NCBI RefSeq assembly: GCF_022012395.1
Contig: NZ_JAKLTQ010000004.1
Coordinates: 124,001-188,000, forward strand
DNA: 64,000 nucleotides
From: Arthrobacter hankyongi
Lineage (GTDB): Bacteria; Actinomycetota; Actinomycetes; Actinomycetales; Micrococcaceae
Direction: 5' to 3'
The position numbers and the translations under genes were made by a program. This document shows, piece after piece, positions 1-9,006 of this stretch. Numbering within the stretch: the first letter of the stretch is position 1; the number at the start of each line of letters is the position of its first letter. The notes below the pieces were generated by a model. The model was not told the DNA's origin. It saw only the letters and a list, made by a program, of their open reading frames with translations, and did no database searches.

Positions 1-1444
1 CGGTGGTCACGGTGCCGGTCTTGTCCAGCAGGATGGTGTCCACATGGCGGGTGTCCTCGAGGATCTGCGGACCCTTGATCAGGATGCCCAGCTGGGAGGC
101 CCGCCCAGTGCCGGCCAGCAGCGCGGTGGGTGTGGCCAGGCCCAGCGCACACGGGCAGGCGATGACCAGCACCGTCACCGCCGCGGTGAAGGCCGCCTCG
201 AGGCCGCCGCCGAAGGCCAGCCACAACACGAAAGTGGCCACGGCGATGGCGAGCACGATGGGGACGAAGACCGCGCTGATCCGGTCCGCCAGCCGGGCGA
301 TCGGTGCCTTGCCGGCCTGGGCCTGGCTGACCAGCCGTCCCATCTGCGCCAGCGTGGTTTCGGAGCCGACACGGGTGGCCCGCACCAGCAGCTGCCCCGA
401 GGTGTTGATGGTCGCGCCGGTCACGGCATCGTCTACGCCCACGTCGACCGGCACGGATTCACCGGTGATCAGGGAGGTGTCCACGGCGGAGCGGCCCTGG
501 ACCACGTAGCCGTCGGTGGCGATCTTCTCGCCCGGGCGGACCACGAACTCGTCGCCCGGAACCAGTTGCTCGGCCGGAACCCGGACCTCGATGCCGCCGC
601 GCAGCACAGTGGCTTCCTTGGCGCCGAGGTCCAGCAGCGCCTGGAGCGCGCTGCCGGCCTTCTGCTTGGCGTTGGCCTCCAGATAGCGGCCGAGCAGCAG
701 GAAGGTGACCACAACGGCGGCGGTCTCGAAGTAGAGGGCGTGTTCGGCCATGCCGCCGTGCACGTGCGCCGTCATCATCGGGTCCATGACCAGCTGCCAG
801 GCCGAGAAGATGAACGCCGCGAGCACACCGAGGGAGACCAGGGTGTCCATAGTGGAGGCCAGGTGCCGGGCGTTGACGGCGGCGGCGCGGTGGAACGGCC
901 ATGCAGCCCAGAACACCACCGGGGCCGAGAGGACCAAGGCAGCCCAGCCCCAGTGCGGGAACTGCGCGGCCGGAACCATGGAGATGATGAAGACGGGAAT
1001 GGTCAGGACGACGGCAGCCCGGAGTCGGGGGCGCAGCTGCGCAGTGGTGCCGCCGTGGGCCAGATGGTCTTCATGGGCCGGGTGGTCCGTTGGGCTGTGT
1101 TGGTCCGCATGCTGCGTCTGGCCGCGGTGGTCCGGGTGCCCGGGCTGCGGTGCGGCCGACGGCGCCCCGTGGGCCGTCCGGAGCGTTGCCTTGTAGCCGG
1201 TGGCCTTGACGGTGTCGAGGATCTGCTGGTCCGTGACGGACGCGGGGACGCTCACCTGTGCAGATTCGAGCGGCAGGTTGACGCTGGCGGAGACGCCCTC
1301 GATCTTGCCGAGCTTGCGTTCCACGCGGCTGACGCACGAGGCGCAGGTCATCCCCTCGATGTCGAGTTCAACCAGCCGGGTGTCTGTCCGGCCGGTGCTG
1401 CCGGTTGTGCCGGCCGCTGCGTCAGTGCCCGTTTCCTGGGCCAT
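1..1444 (-). CDS. copA: Copper-translocating P1B-type ATPase (5'-part; C-terminus beyond window)
   Basis: Exports Cu(I) across the cytoplasmic membrane using ATP. The first 481 codons are present. An N-terminal HMA domain carries GMTCASC (C34/C37), followed by a His-rich linker (about residues 100-130, many H/D pairs) not found in the second ATPase of this window. Next come membrane helices, the TGES actuator motif, the CPC ion-binding motif (VIACPCALG) and the phosphorylation site DKTGT, which falls right at the window edge. The ATP-binding domain and last helices are outside the window. The ATG at 1442-1444 is the first in-frame start before the HMA fold. It is third in a leftward csoR-copZ-copA operon. 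Confidence 0.93.
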   Translation of the reverse strand, partial: MAQETGTDAAAGTTGSTGRTDTRLVELDIEGMTCASCVSRVERKLGKIEGVSASVNLPLESAQVSVPASVTDQQILDTVKATGYKATLRTAHGAPSAAPQPGHPDHRGQTQHADQHSPTDHPAHEDHLAHGGTTAQLRPRLRAAVVLTIPVFIISMVPAAQFPHWGWAALVLSAPVVFWAAWPFHRAAAVNARHLASTMDTLVSLGVLAAFIFSAWQLVMDPMMTAHVHGGMAEHALYFETAAVVVTFLLLGRYLEANAKQKAGSALQALLDLGAKEATVLRGGIEVRVPAEQLVPGDEFVVRPGEKIATDGYVVQGRSAVDTSLITGESVPVDVGVDDAVTGATINTSGQLLVRATRVGSETTLAQMGRLVSQAQAGKAPIARLADRISAVFVPIVLAIAVATFVLWLAFGGGLEAAFTAAVTVLVIACPCALGLATPTALLAGTGRASQLGILIKGPQILEDTRHVDTILLDKTGTVTT

Positions 1445-1505
1445 GGTCCCCTCATTCCTTCTGGTCTGTGCAGTCCGGCTGCGTCCTTCGGAGCTGCCGG
1501 GCCGC

Positions 1506-1730
1506 TCAGGCGTCCGCGGCGACGACGAGGTAGCCGGCCTCGGCGACAGCTTCGCCGATCTGTTCCGGGTCCAGCGATCCCTCGGAAGTAACGGTGGCGG
1601 TGGAAATGCCACCCTTGTTCAGTTCGATCTCGACCTGCTGGACGCCCGTAAGCGAGGTCAGTTCCTCGGTCACGGCGTCGATGCAGTGGCTGCAGGTCAT
1701 GCCGTCGATGCTGATCCGGGTCGTGGTCAT
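1506..1730 (-). CDS. copZ: CopZ-like copper chaperone (HMA domain)
   Basis: A 74-residue single HMA domain that binds Cu(I) through GMTCSHC (C13/C16) and should hand it to the CopA encoded 61 bp downstream. Length and ferredoxin-like pattern (CxxC after the first strand, GYL near the end) are those of CopZ/Atx1-like chaperones. It lies 21 bp after csoR in the same direction, so it is probably co-transcribed from the CsoR-controlled promoter. The family assignment is clear; metal specificity is inferred from the CsoR/CopA context. Confidence 0.92.
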   Translation of the reverse strand: MTTTRISIDGMTCSHCIDAVTEELTSLTGVQQVEIELNKGGISTATVTSEGSLDPEQIGEAVAEAGYLVVAADA

Positions 1731-1751
1731 GGTGTTCTCCTTGGCGGGTTC

Positions 1752-2093
1752 CTAGCGGAGCAGCCGGCCGATGGCGTCCGCGGCTTCCTTCACTTTGTCC
1801 TGCACGAGCTGCGGGTCCCCGGAGGCCTCCGAATCCCGGGCGGCGCCGACCACGCAGTGGGCGATGTGGTCCTCGAGCAGGCCGAGGCTGACCGCATGCA
1901 GGGCCTTGTTGATGGCCGAGACCTGCGTCAGGATGTCGATGCAGTACTTGTCCTCGTCCACCATCCGGGCGATGCCGCGGACCTGACCCTCAATGCGCTT
2001 GAGCCGGCGCAGGTAGGCGGCCTTGTCCCTGGTGTAGGCGTGGCCGACATGGATGTCGGCCACCACGGTATCCGGGATGTCGTTGGTGCTCAT
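1752..2093 (-). CDS. csoR: CsoR-family copper-sensing repressor
   Basis: A 113-residue DUF156-type all-helical repressor that leaves DNA when Cu(I) binds. The copper ligands of the family are present as C51 (YCIDIL), H76 and C80 (DHIAHC). The start at 2093 (MSTNDIP) is chosen because AAAGGGAG lies just upstream; an in-frame ATG at 2114 would add seven residues that include this Shine-Dalgarno. It heads the csoR-copZ-copA operon. A perfect CsoR-type palindrome sits 34 bp upstream of this start, so autoregulation is expected. Confidence 0.93.
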   Translation of the reverse strand: MSTNDIPDTVVADIHVGHAYTRDKAAYLRRLKRIEGQVRGIARMVDEDKYCIDILTQVSAINKALHAVSLGLLEDHIAHCVVGAARDSEASGDPQLVQDKVKEAADAIGRLLR

Positions 2094-2126
2094 GATCTCC
2101 CTTTCCACGCTCATGGCACCAATAAT

Positions 2127-2143
2127 ATACCCCTATGGGGTAT
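2127..2143. promoter_or_regulatory. CsoR-type copper operator
   Basis: A perfect interrupted palindrome, ATACCCC-TAT-GGGGTAT, lies upstream of csoR and matches the G/C-tract inverted repeat known for CsoR boxes (TACCCC-N-GGGGTA type). It overlaps the TAG stop codon (2133-2135) of the upstream MFS gene, so the repressor site lies partly inside that coding sequence. Confidence 0.88.
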
Positions 2144-3671
2144 GTGGCAAGGCTGTGGAAGCCGGCTGCTTGGTCTGCGGGCGCAGCGTCCACCAGGCAA
2201 GGGCAGAGGCGGCGAGCATCAGGACCGCGGCAATGCCGGCGGTGACCTGCACGCCGCTGTCGAAGGCCCGGTGGGCCGAGTCCAGCAGCTGCCCGGCGGT
2301 GTCGGCCGGCAGGCCGGCGGCGGCGTTGATGGCCCCGCCGAGGGTTTCGGAAGCGGCCGAGGCCTGTTCCGGGTCAAGGCCGGCGGGCAGTTGGAGCTGG
2401 CTGCGGTAGGAAGAGACCAGGATGCTGCCGAGCAGCGCCGTGCCGAAGACCGAGCCCACTTCGTAGGCCGTTTCGGACACCGCGGAGGCGGCGCCGGCCT
2501 TGGCGGCCGGCACGCTGGAGAGGATCAGGTCGTTGGACAGGGTCTCCGAGGCACCGACGCCGGCACCCAGCAGGGCGAACGCGGCCATCAGCGTGCCGGC
2601 CGGAGCGCCCTGGCCGGCGGCGGCCACCATCCAGTAGGCGCCGGCCGAGAGTAGCAGGGCGGCGGAAACCACCAGGTGCGCAGGCATCCGGCGGACCAGC
2701 GGCACGGCGGCGAATCCGGCGATCACGGTGACGGCCAGGCCTGGCAGCAGAACCAGGCCGGCCTGCAGGGGGCTGAGGCCGAGCACCAGCTGCAGGTGCT
2801 GGGAAACGAAATAGAGGAACCCGACCAGGGAAAAGACCGCCAGCAGGTTCACCAGCACCGCGCCGGTGAACGGTCGCACGCGGAACAGCCTGACGTCCAG
2901 CATCGGCTCCGGCCGGCCCAGCTGGCGGCGGGTGAACAGCCAGCCGGCCAGGATCCCGAGGCCCGCCGCGGCGGCGGTGACGGCCGGGCTGCCCTCGTTG
3001 GCTAGGTTCTTGATGGCGTAGACGACCGGCACCATGGTCAGTACGGACAGGGCGATGCCGGGCACATCGACGCTGCCGGGATGCGGATCGCGGCTTTCCG
3101 GAACGCACAGCGGCGTCAGGACCAGCATGGCCGCCAGGACCGGAACCGCCAGTAGGAACACCGAGCCCCACCAGAAGTGCTCGAGCAGCACGCCGCCGAC
3201 CAGCGGGCCGACGGCGGCGCCGGCGGAGAAGCCTGCGGCCCAGACCGCAATGGCCATCCGCCGCTGCCTGCGGTCGGTGAAGATGTTGCGGATCAGCGAG
3301 AGCGTGGCGGGCATCAGCATTGCGCCGAACACGCCCAGTCCCGCGCGGGCCGCCACCAGGGCTTCGGCGCTGGGCGCGAAGGCGGCGGCGACGGAGAGCG
3401 CCGCAAACCCTGCGGCCCCGATCATCAGCATCCGCCGGCGCCCGAACCGGTCGCCGAGGCTGCCCATGGCGACCAGCAGCCCGGCCAGCACCAGCGGATA
3501 GATGTCGATGATCCACAGCAGTGTGGTGCCGGTCGTGTTCAAGGCCAGCGAAATGGCCGGCACGGCGAAGCTGAGCACGGTGTTGTCGACGGCGACCAGC
3601 AGGACCGGCAGCATGAGCACGGCCAGGGCCGTCCATTCTTTGCGGCCGGCGCGCAGTTCGAGGGCGAGCAT
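2133..3671 (-). CDS. MFS multidrug efflux transporter, DHA2/14-TMS type
   Basis: A 512-residue proton-driven drug exporter of the QacA/SmvA/EmrB kind. Visible features are motif A in the first loop (MGSLGDRFGRRRMLMIG), the motif C-like stretch around helix 5 (GFSAGAAVGPLVGG) and about 14 hydrophobic segments. The start at 3671 (MLALELR) has GGAG upstream; a longer frame to 3965 exists but runs through the divergent TetR gene and its operator. The divergent TetR gene with a palindrome between them indicates local repression. The substrate cannot be read from sequence. Its stop lies inside the csoR operator, so read-through into the copper operon is possible. Confidence 0.88.
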   Translation of the reverse strand: MLALELRAGRKEWTALAVLMLPVLLVAVDNTVLSFAVPAISLALNTTGTTLLWIIDIYPLVLAGLLVAMGSLGDRFGRRRMLMIGAAGFAALSVAAAFAPSAEALVAARAGLGVFGAMLMPATLSLIRNIFTDRRQRRMAIAVWAAGFSAGAAVGPLVGGVLLEHFWWGSVFLLAVPVLAAMLVLTPLCVPESRDPHPGSVDVPGIALSVLTMVPVVYAIKNLANEGSPAVTAAAAGLGILAGWLFTRRQLGRPEPMLDVRLFRVRPFTGAVLVNLLAVFSLVGFLYFVSQHLQLVLGLSPLQAGLVLLPGLAVTVIAGFAAVPLVRRMPAHLVVSAALLLSAGAYWMVAAAGQGAPAGTLMAAFALLGAGVGASETLSNDLILSSVPAAKAGAASAVSETAYEVGSVFGTALLGSILVSSYRSQLQLPAGLDPEQASAASETLGGAINAAAGLPADTAGQLLDSAHRAFDSGVQVTAGIAAVLMLAASALAWWTLRPQTKQPASTALPHTP

Positions 3672-3707
3672 GAGTGTCTCCTTGGAAAATCGGTCTGGCC
3701 CTACTGT

Positions 3708-3721
3708 ACCGTCTGGACGGT
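3708..3721. promoter_or_regulatory. Probable TetR operator between MFS and TetR genes
   Basis: A perfect inverted repeat, ACCGTC-TG-GACGGT, is centred in the 85-bp divergent intergenic region: 37 bp upstream of the MFS start and 36 bp upstream of the TetR start. Position and symmetry are typical of an autoregulated TetR/efflux pair. Binding is inferred. Confidence 0.75.
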
Positions 3722-3756
3722 TTAGTCGCCAAGCCGGTGCGACGTACCATGGAGGC

Positions 3757-4329
3757 ATGTCCAGTGCCAGAGACCGCATCCTCGACAACTTCGAAGACAT
3801 CCTGATCAAGGAGGGGGAGAGGGCCGCCACGATGGATGCGGTGGCAGCGGCCGCCGGTGTTTCCAAGGGCGGGCTGCTGTACCACTTCCGGTCCAAGGAA
3901 GCCATGGTCGAGGCGCTCTGCGAACGCCTCGCAGCCCTGACAGCGGCGGAGGCGGACACCATCAAGGCGGCGCCCGAGGGGGCCGCGCGCTACTACGTCA
4001 GAACCTCGCGGTACGTGGATTCGCCGCTGGACCGCGCGATCGTCGCGGCGGCCCGGCTGGTCCAGCAGGGCCATCCGGCCGCTGAGGCGACCTTCGCCGG
4101 GATCCAGGATGTCTGGCTGGAGGCACTGGAGTCATGTCTGGGCAGCCGGGCCCTGGCACAGGCGGTCAAGCTGATGGGGGACGGGCTGTATTACAGCGCG
4201 ACCTTCCTCTCCGCTGGCGTCGCCGCGCCGCGTGTGACGGACGAGGAGCTGGAGGCAGTGCTGGAGCAGGTGGACGTGCTGGTAGCTGCTAGCTCGCGTC
4301 CGGATGAAGGGCCGGCAGCAGCTCGGTGA
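3757..4329 (+). CDS. TetR/AcrR-family transcriptional repressor
   Basis: A 190-residue regulator. The N-terminal HTH (about residues 5-50) has the TetR signature MDAVAAAAGVSKGGLLYHF followed by RSKEAMVEAL; the C-terminal helical domain is the ligand pocket and is not diagnostic. It is divergent from the MFS exporter and very probably represses it through the palindrome between them. The ATG at 3757 has a GGAGG only one base upstream, poor spacing, so translation may be leaderless or weak. Its last 41 bases overlap convergently with the end of the arsC gene. Confidence 0.9.
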   Translation: MSSARDRILDNFEDILIKEGERAATMDAVAAAAGVSKGGLLYHFRSKEAMVEALCERLAALTAAEADTIKAAPEGAARYYVRTSRYVDSPLDRAIVAAARLVQQGHPAAEATFAGIQDVWLEALESCLGSRALAQAVKLMGDGLYYSATFLSAGVAAPRVTDEELEAVLEQVDVLVAASSRPDEGPAAAR

Positions 4330-4723
4330 GCAATTGCTGGACGCGGCCGCGGATCTCGTCCCGGAGGGGCCGGAGGCCGGCAACGTCCTTGCCCTTGGCA
4401 TCGGCCAGGTCCCAGTCCTCGTAGCGTTTGCCCGGCGGCACCGGGACATTGCCGCCGCAGCCCAGGCTGACGACAATGTCGGCGTCCTCCACCGCCTGGG
4501 CGGTCAGGGCCTTGGGCCGTTCGGCCGAGATGTCGATGCCTTCCTCGGCCATGGCCGCCACGACGTCGCGGCTGACTTCGCGGGCCGGACGCAGCCCGGC
4601 GGACCGGACGTCGATCGTGCCGCGGGCCAGCTGCGCCAGAAAGCCGGCTGCCATTTGCGAGCGGCCGGCGTTGCGCTCGCAGACGAAGAGGACGGAGGGT
4701 CGGTAGGCAGGGGATCCGGTCAT
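4289..4723 (-). CDS. arsC: Arsenate reductase, LMW protein-tyrosine-phosphatase fold
   Basis: A 144-residue enzyme expected to reduce arsenate to arsenite or form the arseno-mycothiol adduct. The P-loop CERNAGRS (C15...R21) gives the CX5R-S signature, and the general-acid Asp lies in YEDWDLAD. An extra Cys (VSLGCGG, about residue 90) could serve in thiol relay; whether the enzyme is thioredoxin- or mycothiol-coupled cannot be told. The start at 4723 is the ATG preceding MTGSPAYRPSVLFVC. The next arsC-like gene is divergent, 49 bp away. No arsR or arsenite pump is in the window. Confidence 0.85.
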   Translation of the reverse strand: MTGSPAYRPSVLFVCERNAGRSQMAAGFLAQLARGTIDVRSAGLRPAREVSRDVVAAMAEEGIDISAERPKALTAQAVEDADIVVSLGCGGNVPVPPGKRYEDWDLADAKGKDVAGLRPLRDEIRGRVQQLLTELLPALHPDAS

Positions 4724-4772
4724 GGGGCTATTATTCGCCGGGTAAACCAATCCCGTCCACGGAAAGCAGCCA

Positions 4773-5195
4773 GTGAACTTCAAAGCAGACCAGCCCAGTG
4801 TCCTCTTCGTCTGTTCCAGCAACAGCGGCAAGTCCCCGATGGCGGCCGGTCTGATGGAACAGGTGGCCGCCGGCACCGTCCGGGTCCGCTCCTGCGGTAC
4901 GGCTCCGGCCGGGTCGGTGAACCCGGAATCGGCGGCGTCGCTGGCCGAACTCGGCATCGATATCGGTGACACGGTACCCACCGCGGTCACGGATGAGGCG
5001 CAGCGGGCCGCCGACGTCGTCGTCATCCTCGGCAGCAATGCCCAGCTGGAACCGCTGCCGGGCACCCGGTACGAACGCTGGGAAATCGACGAGCCAAGCC
5101 TGCGCGGGATCCACGGTGCGGAGCGGATGCGCCTGGTCCGGGACGAGATCAAGGCCCGGGTCGAGGCGCTGCACCGGGAACTTACCCAGCGCTGA
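4773..5195 (+). CDS. Low-molecular-weight phosphatase-family / ArsC-like protein
   Basis: A 140-residue paralogue-like relative of the neighbouring ArsC, with GTG start and GGAAAG Shine-Dalgarno. The P-loop reads CSSNSGKS (C14...K20): the Arg that normally binds the oxyanion is Lys, and the acid loop is RWEIDEPS rather than DWDLADP. This could alter or weaken arsenate/phosphate chemistry. Similar CxxNxGKS variants are, from memory, annotated in actinobacteria as arsenate reductase-like or LMW phosphatase proteins. Function is therefore only a family-level call. It is convergent with the P-type ATPase gene, 33 bp away. Confidence 0.75.
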   Translation: MNFKADQPSVLFVCSSNSGKSPMAAGLMEQVAAGTVRVRSCGTAPAGSVNPESAASLAELGIDIGDTVPTAVTDEAQRAADVVVILGSNAQLEPLPGTRYERWEIDEPSLRGIHGAERMRLVRDEIKARVEALHRELTQR

Positions 5196-5228
5196 CGGCC
5201 CGGCCGCACCGGCCGGGCCGGGCCCGGG

Positions 5229-8200
5229 TCAGGCCGCCCTGACCGTGAAGGGCACGGTGGCCACCTTGCCGTCAGCGAGGCGGAACTGGCCCCAGAGCCG
5301 GTACAGGCCCGGGTTGTCGAACCGCGCATGCACCGTCAGTTCCGGTCCGAACGTCTGGCCGGGTAGCGCGAACACCGGGTTGCCGCCGGCGTCCTCGACC
5401 TCGGCGTGTTCGTGGGCGAAACTGCCGTCGGCACCCATAATGACCACGTGCCCGGCGGCGGCCAGATACGGCTGCAGGTCGGCCAGCGGGCGCCCGGACA
5501 CCGCATCCGTAAAGGAAAAGACCAGTTCGCTGGTCCGGCCGGCGCGTACGGCACCGGTCAGGGAGACCCGCACCCCGCCAACCGTCTGCGGACGAGTGTC
5601 CTCGGCCAGGCCCGCCGGAACCGACACCGCCGGACCGGCGATGCGGACCTGCTGGACATCGTGGATGTCGGCCATCTCGCCCTGCCGGCGGAATTCCGTG
5701 TCGATCCGGTAGCGGCCGGCGGTCGGGAAGGCCATGTCGACGGCCAGCTCTCCGGGCTCCCCGGTTGGCTCGGGGTGGACGTGGGTGAAGGTGCCCAGGT
5801 CCTCCCGGGTGGCAATCAGGTGCATGAACACCGCGTGGCTGCGGCCCAGGTCCGCCACCGGCCGGCCGGTGTGGGCATCGGCGAGGTGGACCAGCACGCG
5901 GGTGGGCCGGCCCGGCCGGGCCGTGGCGGGGACCTCGAGCCTGACCTCGACGCCGGCGTCCTCGGCATCGGCCGGGTCGATCTCAGCGGCCATCATGGTG
6001 CTCATGGCCGGGCGCATCGGCATGCCGGTGGACTGGGTCCAGGCCAGCACGCCGTTCATGCCCCGCTGGGCGGCATCCGACCGGCTCAGCACGGTGAACC
6101 CGGTCCCGAGCAGCACGGCCAGGGCGCCGACGCCGGCCAGGTAGGCGTAGCGGCCGAGCCGCTCGCGCAGCGGCGGATGCAGGATCTCCCGGACGCCGGC
6201 CGGGCGGCGGAAGCCGCGCAGCCGCAGTGCGTTGGTGATGACGCTGACCGAGCTCATCGCCATGGCGGCGGAGGCCAGCACCGGGTCCAGCAGGATTCCG
6301 CCGGCAAAGTACAGCATTCCGGCGGCCACCGGGATGAGCAGCACGTTGTAGGCGAAGGCCCAGAACAGGCCCTGCTTGATGGTGGACACCGTGCGCCGGG
6401 ACAGCGCGATCGCGGCGACAATGCCGCGCAGGTCACCGCCGACCAGGGTGATGTCCGAGGCGGCGATGGCGACGTCGGTGCCGGTGCCGATGGCGATGCC
6501 CAGATCGGCTTGGGCCAGCGCCGGGGCGTCGTTGATGCCGTCACCGACCATGGCGACCACGTGCCCGCCGTTCTGCAGCGAAGCGATCCGGTCCGCCTTC
6601 TGCGCCGGCAGCACCTCGGCCAGCACCCGGTCGATGCCGGCGGCCCGGGCGACCGCGGCCGCGGTGGCGGCATTGTCCCCGGTGAGCATCCACACCTCCA
6701 GGCCCACGGCCTTCAGCTGGGCCACCGCGTCGGCCGACTCGGGCCGGATGGTATCGGCGACCGCGACCAGGGCGGCCGCCCGGGCATCCACGGCGACGAA
6801 CATCGGTGTCTGCCCGGCTTCGGCGGCGGCCGCTGCGGCCTCGTCCAGCGCGGCCGTGTCGACGCCGGCCGAGGCCATCAAGGCCCGGTTGCCGATGACG
6901 ACGGTGCGGCCGCCGGCGCTGGCCCGGATTCCGTGTCCGGGCAGTGCCTCGAAGCCCTGCACCGGCGGCAGGTCCAGGCCACGCTCCCGGGCGGCGGCGG
7001 TGATGGCCTCGCCCAGCGGGTGTTCGCTGCCGAGTTCGGCCGCGGCGGCCAGGGCCAGGATCTCGTCGGCATCCCAGTTCCCGGCCGTTTTGATGCCGGT
7101 GAGGGCCGGCCGGCCGGTGGTGAGGGTTCCGGTCTTGTCCAGCACGACGGCGGTCAGCCGCCGCGCCTGTTCCAGGGCCTCGCCGTTGCCGATCAGGATG
7201 CCCAGTTCGGCGGCCTTGCCGGTACCCACCATTACCGCCGTCGGGGTGGCCAGGCCGAGGGCGCACGGGCAGGCAATAATCAGCACCGCGATGGCGGTGC
7301 CGATGGCCAGGGTCATCCTGCCGCTTTCCGGCCCGAACAGCGCCCAGCCGGTGAAGGTGGCGGCAGCGATCAGCAGCACCGCCGGCACGAACCAGGCCGA
7401 GACCTTGTCGGCGAGCCGCTGCATCGGGGCCCGCGATCCCTGCGCGTCCTCGACCAGCCGGATGATCCGGGCCAGCGTGGTGTCGGAGCCGACGGCGGTG
7501 GCGCGCAGCACTATCGAGCCGGTGCGGTTCACGGTCGCGCCGATCACGGCGTCGCCGGCGGCCTTGTCCACCGGGACGCTCTCGCCGGTGAGCATGCCCT
7601 CGTCCACCGTGGAGGCGCCGTCGGTGACCAGGCCGTCGACGGGGATCTTCTCACCCGGCCGGACCCGCACCAAGTCGCCGACGGCGACGTCCTCGACCGG
7701 AATGTCGGTCTCGCTGCCGCCGCGGATGACCCTGGCGGTCCGGGGCGCCAGGTCCGCCAAGGCCTTGAGGGCGGCGGCGGTCTGCCGTTTGGCCCGGCCT
7801 TCCAGCCACTTGCCCAACAGCACCAGGGCCAGGATTACGAGCGAGGTCTCGAAGTAGACGTGCAGCGGCAGGCCCCAGCCTTCGGCGGTGGCGGGCCACA
7901 GGGTGACGAACCCGCTGTAGCCGTAGGCCACGCCGGTGCCCAGGGCCACCAGCGTGTTCATGTTGGTGGTGCGGTGCCGGGCGGCGGCGACGGCGGCCGC
8001 ATAGACGCCGCGGCCTGCCCAGAACTGGACCGCGGTGGCCACCACCAGCAGCAGCGGCATCAGCCAGTCCATCGCGTCCACCGGCAGCGGCAGGTACATC
8101 AGCACCATCATGGCCAGGCCGGTGGCCAGGGTCAGTTGCCACCGGCGTTTCAGGGCGGCGAGTTCGGCGTCGCGCCGGGCCTCCGGATCCGGGTCCGACG

Positions 8201-8474
8201 GCGCGTCCCCGGTTTCGCTGGGCGGTGCGGACGGGGTGCCGGGCCGGGGCCGCACGGTGCCGGTGTACCCGGCGGCGGCGACTGCGGCGGCGAGCCCGCC
8301 GGGCTGCACCAGCGCCGGGTCGTAGGCGACCGTGGCCACCTCGGTGGCCAGGTTCACCCGGGCGGAGGCCACGCCGTCGAGCCCGGCCAGGGCCTTCTCC
8401 ACCCGCCGCACGCAGGCGGCGCAGGTCATCCCGCCGATCTCCAGGGCGCATTCGGTCAGGGTCGAAGTGGTCAT
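5229..8474 (-). CDS. Copper P1B-type ATPase with C-terminal extracytoplasmic tandem His-motif extension
   Basis: A 1081-residue Cu(I) exporter. N-terminal HMA with GMTCAAC (C18/C21), actuator TGES, CPC motif near residue 403, DKTGT near 445, and GDGIND in the hinge are all present, so the pump looks intact. After the last helix (about residue 800) comes a Met-rich segment ([11 protein letters not shown]) and roughly 250 further residues made of two similar modules. Each begins [14 protein letters not shown] and holds an H-x-H element (FTHVHPE, FAHEHAE). Ordinary CopA proteins end near 750-800 residues. The extension probably lies outside the membrane and binds released copper, by inference. 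It is last in the leftward HMA-membrane protein-ATPase set. Confidence 0.9.
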   Translation of the reverse strand: MTTSTLTECALEIGGMTCAACVRRVEKALAGLDGVASARVNLATEVATVAYDPALVQPGGLAAAVAAAGYTGTVRPRPGTPSAPPSETGDAPSDPDPEARRDAELAALKRRWQLTLATGLAMMVLMYLPLPVDAMDWLMPLLLVVATAVQFWAGRGVYAAAVAAARHRTTNMNTLVALGTGVAYGYSGFVTLWPATAEGWGLPLHVYFETSLVILALVLLGKWLEGRAKRQTAAALKALADLAPRTARVIRGGSETDIPVEDVAVGDLVRVRPGEKIPVDGLVTDGASTVDEGMLTGESVPVDKAAGDAVIGATVNRTGSIVLRATAVGSDTTLARIIRLVEDAQGSRAPMQRLADKVSAWFVPAVLLIAAATFTGWALFGPESGRMTLAIGTAIAVLIIACPCALGLATPTAVMVGTGKAAELGILIGNGEALEQARRLTAVVLDKTGTLTTGRPALTGIKTAGNWDADEILALAAAAELGSEHPLGEAITAAARERGLDLPPVQGFEALPGHGIRASAGGRTVVIGNRALMASAGVDTAALDEAAAAAAEAGQTPMFVAVDARAAALVAVADTIRPESADAVAQLKAVGLEVWMLTGDNAATAAAVARAAGIDRVLAEVLPAQKADRIASLQNGGHVVAMVGDGINDAPALAQADLGIAIGTGTDVAIAASDITLVGGDLRGIVAAIALSRRTVSTIKQGLFWAFAYNVLLIPVAAGMLYFAGGILLDPVLASAAMAMSSVSVITNALRLRGFRRPAGVREILHPPLRERLGRYAYLAGVGALAVLLGTGFTVLSRSDAAQRGMNGVLAWTQSTGMPMRPAMSTMMAAEIDPADAEDAGVEVRLEVPATARPGRPTRVLVHLADAHTGRPVADLGRSHAVFMHLIATREDLGTFTHVHPEPTGEPGELAVDMAFPTAGRYRIDTEFRRQGEMADIHDVQQVRIAGPAVSVPAGLAEDTRPQTVGGVRVSLTGAVRAGRTSELVFSFTDAVSGRPLADLQPYLAAAGHVVIMGADGSFAHEHAEVEDAGGNPVFALPGQTFGPELTVHARFDNPGLYRLWGQFRLADGKVATVPFTVRAA

Positions 8475-8514
8475 GGTCCGTCCTTCCGTCCGGGCCGGCG
8501 GGTCGGCCGGCAGG

Positions 8515-8973
8515 TCAGTGGTGCTGCCCGGCGTGGTGGGCGTGGGTGTACTCGCTGCGGCGCAGCAGCATGGCCAGCGCCATCGCCGGCAGCATGAGCA
8601 GGTGTCCGGCGGCCATCAGGGTGTGCCCGGAGATGGCGCCCAGCCACAGCGGGGGGAAGAGCATCACGAAGGGCAGGTACATGGCCGCGGCCATCTCGGC
8701 GATCGGGGCCCAGCGGTGCCCGCGGTAGAGCATCCATGCGGACATCGCCAGCGTCATGTTGGTGGCCATCACCAATGCGGCGACGTCCGGGCGGTCGAAC
8801 ACCGCGGACACCCCCAGCGCATCCGTGGCCCAGGACCAGACCGGTGCCAGGGCGGCCATGCCGATGATCATGGCCACCACCATCTCCAGGTAGTGCCGGG
8901 TGAACGCCCACACGGCGGTGCGGCGGCCGGCGCGGTGATCGGCAGGATGCTGTTGCAGTGCTGTCTTGTCCAC
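8515..8973 (-). CDS. Met- and His-rich integral membrane protein of unknown function
   Basis: A 152-residue protein with about four hydrophobic helices. Met is strikingly common in them ([31 protein letters not shown]) and the C-terminus is His-rich ([10 protein letters not shown]). Such Met/His content fits handling of Cu(I) in or near the membrane, as does its place between an HMA chaperone and a copper ATPase (40 bp before the ATPase). Homologues are sometimes labelled flagellar FliP in databases, but there is no flagellar context here. No catalytic motif is recognised; the copper role is an inference. Confidence 0.75.
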   Translation of the reverse strand: MDKTALQQHPADHRAGRRTAVWAFTRHYLEMVVAMIIGMAALAPVWSWATDALGVSAVFDRPDVAALVMATNMTLAMSAWMLYRGHRWAPIAEMAAAMYLPFVMLFPPLWLGAISGHTLMAAGHLLMLPAMALAMLLRRSEYTHAHHAGQHH

Positions 8974-9006
8974 GGGAATTCCTTTGCTGGCTGGGGTAGG
9001 GAAGGA

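Noticed and set aside
44-1591. A 515-codon plus-strand frame opposite copA
   Set aside because: Its translation is low-complexity and it covers the conserved HMA, CPC and DKTGT regions of copA on the other strand.
5406-8597. A 1063-codon plus-strand frame opposite the large copper ATPase
   Set aside because: Gln/Gly/His-rich translation typical of antisense frames in high-GC DNA.
8515-8973. Flagellar FliP annotation for the Met-rich membrane protein
   Set aside because: No FliP signature or flagellar neighbours; copper context explains the composition better.
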